A stretch of 19,109 bases of DNA. Origin: Leptospira alexanderi serovar Manhao 3 str. L 60. Lineage in GTDB: Bacteria; Spirochaetota; Leptospiria; Leptospirales; Leptospiraceae. A program made the position numbers and the translations under genes. Numbering within the stretch: position 1 is the first letter of the stretch; each line of letters begins with the position of its first letter. The notes under the pieces were generated by a model. That model was given only the letters and a program-made list of their open reading frames with translations, did no database searches and was not told where the DNA came from. The stretch covers positions 5,954-25,062 of the forward strand of contig NZ_AHMT02000054.1 of the NCBI RefSeq assembly GCF_000243815.2, in the 5' to 3' direction. Shown piece by piece: positions 6,498 through 16,100 of this stretch.

Positions 6498-7634
6498 ATG
6501 AATACAGCCGAAATTTTCAATTATAAAAGTTTTCTACAATTGGGTATCCTCTATTTCCATGCCTTTGGTGTTGGTATCGGTTTAATTTTAGGATTTTCGA
6601 AACTTTTTTCGGGTGATAATTTTAACAAATCTTACGGCACGGTTTTATATTCAACGGTACTCTTTCTGATTTTAAATAACGGTATCCTTATCGATCAAGG
6701 AACTTTACGAAACGAAAGTAGAATTTTATTCGGTTTTTATTACGGTCTAGTTTTATATTCCAGTTTGGCTGTTTGCGTTTGTTTCAAGTATGTATTAGGA
6801 TCTTTTGATAATCCCTGGTTGTATTGCAAAAGACTTTTAGGGACGATTCCTATTACGATTTTACTTTCTTATTTTATTCCCGATCTTTACTTTATATCAT
6901 TTGTAGATATTTTAGGATTTGTTATTTCAATTTTTACTTTTATTTGGTCTTTGAGTAGGGTTTTAAATACTAACAAATCTATTTTACATTATAATCTTCC
7001 CTTTCTATCTTTCTTAATCTCTATTTGTTTTGTTTTTGATTTCTTTGGTTCTATTTTTTTTAAGAAAGAGTGTTTATTCTTTGCGGAATTGATTTCCGGA
7101 TCTGTGATATGTTACTCGGTTATTTTAGAACGTTTTTTTCCTTTTTTATTTGGCAAGGTTAAAGTCTCAGGCGCGAACATAGACAAAGAAATTGAATCCG
7201 AAACCATTCCAACTCCAGAAGTCAAAGAAACAAAAAAATATAAATATCCGCCTAGAGATTTGTTAGAGGGTACTGATTTAGAAAAAGTTAAAATCAAACT
7301 GAATCAATTTATAACTTCCAAAGGTTTTATAGACGAGGAACTTAGACTTCCGGATTTTGCCAGTGACTTAGGTCTTTCCACTCACCAAGCTTCTTACTAC
7401 CTAAACAAATATCTAAGTAAGAGTTATAATGATTTTCTGAATTTTCATAGAATCAATGAAGTTATGATTATGATGAAAAATAAATCTCATTTCAATCTTT
7501 TAAATATCGCTCTCGAATGCGGTTTCAATTCCGCTTCTTCGTTTCACAGGGCTTGTATTAAGTTTACCGGGAAATCCCCGCGTGATCTTAGAAATTATAT
7601 TCAGTTAAATTCTAATAAAGGCGTAGATTCTTAA
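6498..7634 (+). CDS. Membrane-anchored AraC-family transcriptional regulator
   Basis: The 378-residue protein has an N-terminal membrane part with about seven hydrophobic segments (roughly residues 12-36, 48-65, 77-100, 113-128, 133-152, 168-182 and 193-215). A polar linker to about residue 255 follows, then a C-terminal AraC-type DNA-binding domain (about 265-370). The first helix-turn-helix covers [20 protein letters not shown]. The second and better conserved one is [20 protein letters not shown], followed by the family signature [14 protein letters not shown] sensor of this form would receive a signal in or near the inner membrane and bind DNA directly. Architectures of this kind are common in Leptospira. 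The signal and targets are not visible; the acyltransferase/7TM pair at 4101-5645 is one candidate source. Confidence 0.85.
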   Translation: MNTAEIFNYKSFLQLGILYFHAFGVGIGLILGFSKLFSGDNFNKSYGTVLYSTVLFLILNNGILIDQGTLRNESRILFGFYYGLVLYSSLAVCVCFKYVLGSFDNPWLYCKRLLGTIPITILLSYFIPDLYFISFVDILGFVISIFTFIWSLSRVLNTNKSILHYNLPFLSFLISICFVFDFFGSIFFKKECLFFAELISGSVICYSVILERFFPFLFGKVKVSGANIDKEIESETIPTPEVKETKKYKYPPRDLLEGTDLEKVKIKLNQFITSKGFIDEELRLPDFASDLGLSTHQASYYLNKYLSKSYNDFLNFHRINEVMIMMKNKSHFNLLNIALECGFNSASSFHRACIKFTGKSPRDLRNYIQLNSNKGVDS

Positions 7635-8005
7635 ATTATAAAGTCTTCATTTACTCTTTTATGATACGATGTGTCTCTTCATATCCCCTGCACGGTTCTT
7701 GTTGGAAATTTTTTGAAAAGTCTGGATATCCAGACATTCCTTTTGAACTTTCACAGAGAAGGTGCAGCCCATTTCAATGAAAAAGAAACGAATATGGAAT
7801 CATTTTTCAACAACTCTACTTAGTATTTTTTGATATACGAATATTTTATTCAAGCCACAGTATCGCCAATTTTTGTAAAAAGTAAAACTAAGTCCCGGTG
7901 AAAATGATGGTTTCATTTTTAAAATTAGTATATCATATTATTTTTATGTTCTTTTTATTTTTTTACTTTACAAAACTTCCCCCAAAATTGTTTCTTTGCA
8001 AAATC
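7635..8005. other. Gap before the transposase gene, containing a perfect 16-bp palindrome
   Basis: No gene is evident here. GTCTGGATATCCAGAC at 7720-7735 is a perfect palindrome of 16 bases, long enough to bind a dimeric regulator or to be a recombination target, though nothing in the window shows which. I looked for an inverted end matching the DNA after the transposase gene and found none that I trust. Confidence 0.4.
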
Positions 8006-9283
8006 ATGAAAACCAAAAACTCATATCACACCGCGCTTGTACTCAAGGCGCAACTGGGAATGTTATCTAAACAGGAAAGATCCCGTATTCCGGACTCGAC
8101 TTTCTCCGATTGGAAAAAACGAAATCTCTCTTTAGTTGTCGGGTTTACCGAAGACGATCCCGTGCATTTTAAAGAAGACGTCTACAGAAAGATTTCGGAA
8201 AGTAAAACATTCAAAAAAACTCTTTCCGCTCTTCTTGTTGTTTTTCAATTCTACTTCTCCTTAACGGAAAATATGCGAGGGAAAAGAAGAATTTGGAACG
8301 AACAAAAGAAAAACATCGTTTCCATTGTTACAAGGATCTCTCCTCTCATCGGTATCAAAGCCGCCTGCAAGCTTTTGAAGATCTCTTCACAACGTTTCTA
8401 TCGTTGGAAAAACGAGGTTCATTGTTTCACTTCTACTTTTAATCTTTGTAGAAAATTGCATCCTAAACAACTTACTTCCAAAGAGCAAACGATCATCGCC
8501 AAGTATTTAAAAAAGCCGGAGTTGCAACATTGGCCTCTCAGGTCCGTCTTCTATCAAATGTTAAACGACTCGAAGGCTTTCCTAAATTTAAGCACCTTTT
8601 ACAAGTATGCTCGGGTCTTAAGACCCGATTTCAAACGTTTCCGAAAACCGAAACAAAGAATCGGCATTCGTGCTTCTTCTCCTTTAACTCTTCTTCATAT
8701 GGATACGACCATCTTACGAGTGCAAGACGGTTCTAAAGCTTACATCCATTTCATCATGGACAATTTTTCCCGTACTATTCTCGGATGGAAAGCTTCTTTA
8801 GAATGGAACGCAAAGAATACGGTTTCAAATCTGAAAGAAGTTTGCGAAAAATTCAATCTCTTTCACAAACCAATCCGTCTGCTCTGCGATGACGGTTCCG
8901 AAAATCAAGGCGAGGTCAACGGTTTCTTAGACCAGCCTAGTCTATTCATCGAAAAACTTACCGCTCAGGTCGACATCTCCTACTCGAACAGTATGATCGA
9001 AGCCGTGAACAAGAAAATGAAATATGAATTTCTGTTTCCTAAAAATCCTGTTTCTTTTGAGGAAGTGATCGACACTCTCAAAGCTGCGGTTCCAGAATAC
9101 AACTCTCGTCCAAGCGGTGTCTTGTTCGGTTTCTCGCCGGATCAAGTTTTAAACGGCGCTATTCCCGACAAACATCGTTTTGTCGAGAATATCAAAGAGG
9201 CCGCCGCAAAACGGCCTAAAGTCAACAAACAAAATCTTTGTGATCCTTGCTCTGATCAATCTACTATTCCAAAAAAGATATAG
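8006..9283 (+). mobile_element. DDE transposase with integrase core (rve type), full-length frame
   Basis: The frame is open from 7898, but the first 36 codons are a low-complexity hydrophobic run, so the ATG at 8006 (MKTKNSYHTALVLKAQLG) is the likely start, giving 425 residues. The N-terminal half holds helix-turn-helix-like stretches: RIPDSTFSDWKKRN, and CKLLKISSQRFYRWKN, the pattern of IS3-type binding regions. The core shows HMDTTILRV (D233), LLCDDGSEN (D296) and NSMIEAVNKKMK (E332), a DD(35)E arrangement that fits an active integrase-fold transposase. It is encoded in one frame rather than as orfA/orfB with frameshifting. The insertion sequence name and its ends could not be determined. 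It sits between the regulator genes and the toxin locus and ends at a strong terminator. Its presence supports past rearrangement here. Confidence 0.85.
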
Positions 9284-9308
9284 CAGATATCTGTTTTTCA
9301 CATTCAAG

Positions 9309-9346
9309 CACCGGCTAACTTCAATTAGTCGGTGTCTCTTTTTTTT
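9309..9346 (+). terminator. Rho-independent terminator after the transposase gene
   Basis: CACCGGCTAA (9309-9318) pairs with TTAGTCGGTG (9325-9334) around a six-base loop, with a single G-T pair in a ten-base stem. It is followed by TCTC and a run of eight T. It lies 26 bases after the transposase stop codon. Confidence 0.85.
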
Positions 9347-9446
9347 ATTCGGATTTTCAATTCATTTCCATCTTAGCATTTCTCCTTTTCAAGCAGCATT
9401 ACGGTTTTCCGGAGCCCGCTTTCTTCCTTTGGTGTGGGTTCTGCAC

Positions 9447-9618
9447 CGGAGAAAGGTCGTTTCGTATTTTAAGGTTCTATTGTATTCTATATTGCTGATT
9501 CGTTTCCCTTTCTCCGAAACCGGGCTCTCGGCTCCGGTCAATAAATTGAAAGATAATATCGATATACAAAATATTACCCTCAGTCCCAATTTATTGACCA
9601 CGCTTCGATCCCTGCCGC
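9447..9618. repeat. Dispersed inverted-repeat element, copy 2, with its 18-base companion
   Basis: CGGAGAAAGG (9447-9456) is inverted at 9507-9516, and the interval matches copy 1 at 2233-2302 with two differences. Both copies end in CCGAAACCGGGCTC and both are followed, 75-86 bases later, by CGCTTCGATCCCTGCCGC (here 9601-9618). Between these conserved parts the DNA differs. On the minus strand it encodes a signal-peptide-like sequence in each case, here FCISILSFNLLTGA. The left flank lacks the GGTTAG run seen in copy 1. No independent gene is supported in 9284-9667. Confidence 0.6.
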
Positions 9619-9667
9619 GGGAGAGTGCGGTGCTGAGTTTCCTCCGCGGGAGATTTGTTTGTAATCG

Positions 9668-10114
9668 TTAGTCAGTCTTGTTTTCATCCTTACCAACCTC
9701 AGTCATCGTTCCCTTTGGAGGATCATACACAAACTCAATCCAAAACTCACGTCGGGGAACCAACGGCATAAAATAAAATGTGTATTTCTTACCAACCTCT
9801 AACTTCTTGTTTTTGTAAACTAAGAAGCCTTTGGGAGTTGCACCGTATTTGAGTTCCGTATTCAAATCATCGCATCCTACATTACCCATAGACCAAAATT
9901 CTTCATGATCCTTGTTTTCTTTGATCAAAGAAACGCCAATACTAGTAACATGTCGCCAAGGAATCTTTCTCCCAAGTTTATTTTGAATATGAAAAATAAT
10001 TTCCTCTCCTTGATAAGAGTAAGAAATATCATACTCATACGCGCGATTGTCCCGCACTAACCCACAAGTCAAAAAAAAGCTAACTATGAAATAAATCAAA
10101 AACTTGACTTTCAT
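9668..10114 (-). CDS. Candidate immunity protein of the giant toxin (exported, possibly a lipoprotein)
   Basis: The ATG at 10114 overlaps the TGA of the giant gene in an ATGA, so translation of the two is coupled. The 148-residue product begins KVKFLIYFIVSFFLTCGLV, a signal peptide with a possible lipobox cysteine at C17 (FFLTC), loose by E. coli standards but acceptable by spirochaete ones. The mature part is small, beta-rich in appearance (EYDISYSYQGEEIIFHIQN, KKYTFYFMPLVPR) and ends in a charged tail. I do not recognise a named family. Position directly after a Hint-linked toxin tip is the basis for calling it an immunity protein. Its export suggests it meets the toxin in the periplasm or at the membrane rather than in the cytoplasm. 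That is inference; it could instead be a partner needed for secretion. Confidence 0.55.
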   Translation of the reverse strand: MKVKFLIYFIVSFFLTCGLVRDNRAYEYDISYSYQGEEIIFHIQNKLGRKIPWRHVTSIGVSLIKENKDHEEFWSMGNVGCDDLNTELKYGATPKGFLVYKNKKLEVGKKYTFYFMPLVPRREFWIEFVYDPPKGTMTEVGKDENKTD

Positions 10115-13100
10115 AAACCGACCTTTCCTTCCATTTCCAACTTCGCTCTTTTTTCAAATAAACTTGCGAGTTGTTCTACATATACTTTGTGACCTTGATA
10201 TGTTCCAGTCGTTGCAATGCTCATCAACTCGCTTGTTGATAATTGACGAATCTGATTATTAATTGCCGTTGGAAGTGTTCCATCATACACACTATTTTCA
10301 TTGTAGTTAACTCCTAAAATAGACTTCGCGTGCTCAATATCAGCCAATTGTCGAGCCGCCATTCCAGTGAGTCCCAAGGTTTCAATTTGTCTGTTGTGAA
10401 ACATTTCGTGAGCAATTACTCCCATTCTTTCATTAAGACTTATGTATCTCTTGTCCGCTGAAGTAAGGTAAATTGTGTCACCCATTGTAAACGCAGATGA
10501 AGAGCCTCCAAAAATTAAATTACCGACTGAATTCATAATTCCACTCGTATTAAAATTCAATGTGTCTACTTCTTTCCCAAAGAACAAACGAAGAGATTCT
10601 CTCTCATACGATGTCAAAGCAAATGTTCCATCTGGCTTTCTTTGTTCTGTATATATCGCACTACTTTTCTCTTTCAAAATTTTCATTTGCTCGTTAAATT
10701 GAGCATCCGGTAGCTTTTGCGTTCCTGTGTTGTGTGCATATATTGACAATTCAGCATATTCTAACGTACCAGGCGGAGGTGAATTTGCATTTAACCATTG
10801 AACAGCTTCCATTCGGGCCTCCGCGCTACCACTTTTCAGGTACGCCATCGTTTCACTAAAATTTGTTGGTTTGTTTCCCAAAACAGATACGTTAAACCAA
10901 TCTTTAAGTGTGGATATAGGATTTGCATCTAAGTAAGTAAATACGTTAAGCAGTCCTCCGGTCTCGCCGTAATCTGCATTGTGAACCAAAACACCATCTT
11001 CCGTTACAAAATACGTATGAGCATTTTCTACTTGAAAGTTGTAAACGGTTTCTTCTCTTGCATCAATCTCGATTGAAACAATCATGAGAGTATTCTCGTT
11101 TGATAGAACCGATCTGTCTCCCACTTCCAACTTCTCTGCTTCCACCCAACCCTTCTTTGCTATATAGAACGGATGCGTATTCGTCGTTTCGATTAATCTT
11201 CCATTCGCGTAAGTTAGTTTGTAAATCTTGTTCGTCTGACGAACATACGTCTCCACTACTCGGTTATATTCAAATTCTTCTTTCTGCTCGTTAAAAGACG
11301 CTACGATATCACCAACTTTCACTTCCTCAATCTTCTTCGTCCCACTCTTGGTATGAACTAACGTCCCAGCGGTAAAACAAGTCCTTGGAACAAATTCACC
11401 TTGCGAGTTTAGATAACCTTCTCCACTCGAATTAAATAAACCTAATGAACCTCCGAACATATCTCCCAAGCTACCAAACACTTGAGAAGGTAAATCCAAA
11501 CGACTGCCACCTACTCCGCTGTTCTCCAATTTGTATTTGTCAAACACTGCTTGGTCGCTCAAGCCTTCGTAACCGGGTTTAGTGCGTTGCTGATCCAGCC
11601 ATTCTTGTCTCTTCTCTGCTAACTTCTCTGCCGATGCTGCTGCGTTAGCTGCCGCGTTCTCTTGAGTCACAGAATTGTTGTAATCGTTTTGAAAGTTTTG
11701 ATTGATTCCGATCGGATCAAAGGAATGTGTATTGAAGTTGTATCCAAGGCTCAACACATCTGCTCCTCGGAATTGATTGTGTAAACTCAGTAAGCCATCG
11801 CTTCCGATGTTCAGGGAATAACCTTGCAGTCTGTTTAGGAAAGAACTTCCGTCTTTGTTGTAGTTCAATCCCACACTAGTATATCCGCTGTTACTCGCTG
11901 AGAGTGATATCCCCGTTGATGCATTACCGTTTTGGTAGATATTAAATCCACCGCTTGCGGTGTAATTGCCGCTTCCTGTTTGGTAGTTGATTCCTAAGAA
12001 CGTTCCTTTTGGTAATCCAAGTGTTCCCGGAAAGTTTACATTCATGTTTACGCCAACTCCACTTCCAGGTTGAAAGCTAAGTCCTCCCGTTAAGCCGACT
12101 CCTTTCAGCAATCCAGAAGTTCCTTGGAAGGATCCCGAGATTCCTCCTCCCCATCCTCCTGTTACAGCGTCTTCTCCTGTTAGTAAGTTACCGGCTCTGT
12201 GGGGTGTCCAACTTACATATCCTGTAAATGCGGAACCTGCTCCCGCTGTGATTGTGGATATCGCTGCGTTAGCCGCTCCCGCTATCGCGCCGTTGTTGCC
12301 GCCGCCTGTTTCTCCCGCTACATATGCTTGCACTCCTGCGTTTGCTGCTGTGATTGCTACCGCCGCCACATATTGTGTGGTGGTTGCTGTTCCCGCTATG
12401 ATCGACGTCATGATCGGAGCTCCACCTCCCGCGGTTGCTACCGTCAACGCTGCCGCTGCAGCTACGGATACTACGGTTCCCGCATCTTTGAGTTTTTGGT
12501 CCTTTGCATCCTCTTTGGCTTGCTTCTGATCCATTTGGTATTTTAGAAGTTGGCCGATTTGAGTAGGATCCATTCCTCCAAGCGATGGGGACAAGATCTT
12601 ACCGATCTCGGTAAACATCATTTCTCGTACTTGGGCCTTTTGCGCATCATGTAGATTTACAATTCCTGTTTGTGTCTGTGCTTGCAAATCCGACAACGTT
12701 ATGCTACTTGTCCAATCCTTACTCTGTTTGTACAAATCATCCAAATCATTGTCTGACAAAAGCCCTAAGTCGTTTGTTATATCGCCAAGGCTCGTTACCA
12801 TTCCTCGCATTCCTTTCACGAGCATCGTGGAAAGTCCGTTGTTGAACAAATACTTGTCCACTAACCCAACTCCGCTTATCGCTTTCAACGTATCTAATAC
12901 TTGTGTCTGTTTAGCAAGTGCGCTCTTTGCTTGTTCCCTTGTCGCATATTCCATCGCCGCTTTCGAATACGCTTCGATCGTCTCTTTCGACCAGCCTTGG
13001 GTCTTGCCGTATTCTTTCACCGCTAATCCGTAACTTTGAATCTCGTCTGCGTTCCAAGTTGCGATAGCTTCCTTCTCACTTTTGTGTTTCAAATCGTTCA

Positions 13101-16100
13101 CTGTCGTTCGAATATCTTGATTGAAACGATTCATCTCATCATGGCTGATCACTCCGTATCCGCGCAAGTAGTGTGTCGCGACACTTGTCATACCGCTCAC
13201 CGCTTCTCCCGCCCAACTCGTGACCGTATTTCTGATCGAGCCCAAAGCGCTGGTCAATGGATTGTTGCTTTTGTATCCTAACGCATTCTTTGCATCGTTC
13301 GATCTCTTCCAGTCCATCGCATATTGTGACAACTGATTCACGAGTTCCGTAGGCATATCTTGGGATTTGCCTACCTCGCGTAACGCCTGTCCCATCAATT
13401 GTAGTTTGTCTTCTTCATACGCTCTTAGCGCCGCTCTGCTTTGATTTTTAGAGGGATCTAAAAGTGAAGATCCTAACTCGACAAGACCGCCGTAGACCGG
13501 GCCCAAGAGCGTTGGCATCATTCCTTCCAATCGGTTCATCGAAAGCATCGGACCGCTCTTACCAAGTTCGTTCTTGGCTTTGTCCGCCGCCTGTTTGTCC
13601 AGTAATGCCCCGGACAACAAAGACGCTGCTTCCGGTGAAAGATGAAACGTATTCGCGGCTACAGTCGCCATCGCTGACTGTGCCATCTGTTTCACCTGGC
13701 CCTGCGCCCACGCCTGCGGACTCATTCCGCCTAACGCTACACTCTTGATCAAATCTACTACCATGCCCGCGCTCTGAGATTGGCTTTGGGCGCTCTGCGA
13801 CGCCGCGCTGACATTGTCGCTGTCACGTGCATCCGCGTTATTCGCGCTTGTAAACAAAGACGCTGACAACTTCTCCAGATTCGATTTCGAAAAATACTTG
13901 TTTAAATTGCCAAAACTGCTGTTGATCGCGCTCCCTACTGCCTCCGTCGAGCCGAACAAATCAAAACCATGAGATCCGCTCTTCTCCGTTTCCTTTTGAG
14001 TCAATGCAGATGGAGGTACAATTCCTGTGTTCCCGTTTGATGGTGGTACTATCCCCGTATTGCGGTTTGATGGAGGTACGATTCCTGTGTTCCCGTTTGA
14101 TGCTGGTACTATTCCCGTGTTGCGGTTTGATGGAGGTACGATTCCAGTATTACCGTTTGATGGTGGCACTATCCCCGTGTTGCCGTTTAACTTCACGACC
14201 TTCTCTATCGCACTCGGAGAAACTCCACCGTGAGCCATCTCATCCGTGCCAAAACGAATCATCGGAGGAGCCGCTATCGTGATCGTCTCGTCTTTTCTCA
14301 CAAGCGTATAGTCCCGGGAATTCGTCGCATCCCCGCCTGATTTCAAACTCGCTTCTCCCGTATGCATCTTGCGTTTGGCCGTGATCGTTCCGTCAGAATG
14401 CACTACTACACTTCCCGATTCGTATTTTTGCTCCGTATATGTATTACATTTGTCTAAATTGTCTCCGCAACTCGATTTGATAAAGTCGTTCGATGTTAAA
14501 AATAAAGACTTCTGGCCTTCCGTTATCGATGGTAAATGATTCGTATTCGCTATTGCCTTTCCATCCTTTCCGATCACGTTTCCGTTTCCGTTTACAAGCA
14601 CCGTTACTTTCGTTTCTCCGCCCTTCGTATCCGTTACGGTAAACTCTTTTGTCGAATAGCCCTTACTCGCAAGCAAGTCCTCGTAACCCGTGTCCGTAAA
14701 CATTCTCTCTGTCGTCATCGACTTCGCCAAGTCCTCTACATACGACATACGGCTGTCTAAAAGTGCTCGATTCGTCGCACTCAGCAAACTGATGTTCGTC
14801 GATCCAGTTAACGCCGTATCCATCGAATCCGTAAACTTCCCAAGTAAATTTACATCCGGTAGATTCGTATTCGTATTTACTAAACTACTCGAACTCAGTT
14901 CCGACATCCTCGACCATACGCTCTCTACTTCCGAGATCGATCCCGTAGACAATCCGGTATTCGGAAGGCTCGTTAACAAGCCGCTTAACGTTGATCCGAG
15001 CGAGTTCTCATTCGTAGTCGATCCCGTAGACAACGTCGCCGGTTCAAGCCTCCATTTCTGTTCCGCCTCCGACTTCAAGTTCTCCATACTCGCTACCCAG
15101 TCCGCTTCCTTGTTGTAAAGCGATTGGATGCCTTGTGCTAAACTAGCCTGCGCGCTTGCAAGGGTTGTCGTTTTCTGAGTCTGCCAAGCCGCATATGAAG
15201 TCTGATACGCACTCACTTGACTCTCCCAAGCCGTGATCGCAGGGATCACATTTGTCGTCCAGTTCGCATTAAAGTTATTCAGCTGGCTTACTAAATTACC
15301 CCACACTTGTGCGTTGTGAGCCGCAGCAGCGTCATACGTCGTATATGATAACGTAATCAATACGCGGTCCTGTTGTTTGATATTGTGAAACCAACCCCAA
15401 GCTGGAGGGAGCACCCACACATCGTTTTCATAGTAATTCAAAAAATCACTACCCGCATTCGAATAGTATCTTTGGTGATCCCCGTACGGATCCGAAGCCA
15501 AACATACAATCACTCCATTCTGGCAGTAGTTATTGTCAGAACGCTTCGCTTGCAGATTCAATCCTCCCACGCCCACTACTTGTTTCCCGCTCGGAACTCC
15601 ATACCCTCCCTGGCTGTTTAACCAGTTCATAAAGCCACTCATCGAGATCGATCCGTCGTAATACGCCGCTATCGCATTCGCAAGACCAACGTCTCCTCCA
15701 CTCCACATGTTACCGCTGTTAAATGACGCCGCATTCAATTCTCCCGGATTGTAACTTCCAGACGCATAGATCGCATTGGTATAGTTCGTTACTTGTATTT
15801 GTCCAAGTGCACTTTGAGTTTGCAAAAACGTATTCATCGTATTCGCTAATGCGGAAAGCGGGGCGTTTGTACTCAAGTTCGTATCCATCTGATCAAGCAA
15901 CGTCTTGTAGGCTAAACCATCCGTATTCAAAGTCGTCTTTACATTCGAAGAGTTGTGATTCCAAAGCAAATCCTCTCCGTTCATGTAATTGCGCATGTTC
16001 GTTACAAGCCCGCTTATCCCTGCTTTTACTTGTGTCTCATACGATCGGATCTGTGCTAAGTTCGTCTGAAAATTTGCATCCGTTTGGTTCAACTGATTCA

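Noticed and set aside
7898..8005. N-terminal extension of the transposase
   Set aside because: The 36 codons are a low-complexity hydrophobic translation of T-rich DNA; the family-like protein begins at 8006.
7635..9350. Defined insertion-sequence ends and target duplication around the transposase
   Set aside because: I found no matching inverted ends or flanking duplication that I could support by eye, so only the gene is annotated.
9389..9601. 70-codon minus-strand gene after the immunity gene
   Set aside because: Most of it is a reading of the dispersed repeat also found at 2230-2313; it is kept only as a repeat observation.
12199..12546. Plus-strand frames opposite the glycine-rich segment of the giant gene
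   Set aside because: Cysteine/arginine-rich translations are typical antisense shadows of Gly/Ala-rich coding DNA; the same shadow appears at 1932-2202.
14009..14282. CRISPR array or separate plus-strand repeat gene
   Set aside because: The 30-bp units are contiguous with no spacers and are fully explained by the NGNTGIVPPS coding repeats on the minus strand.
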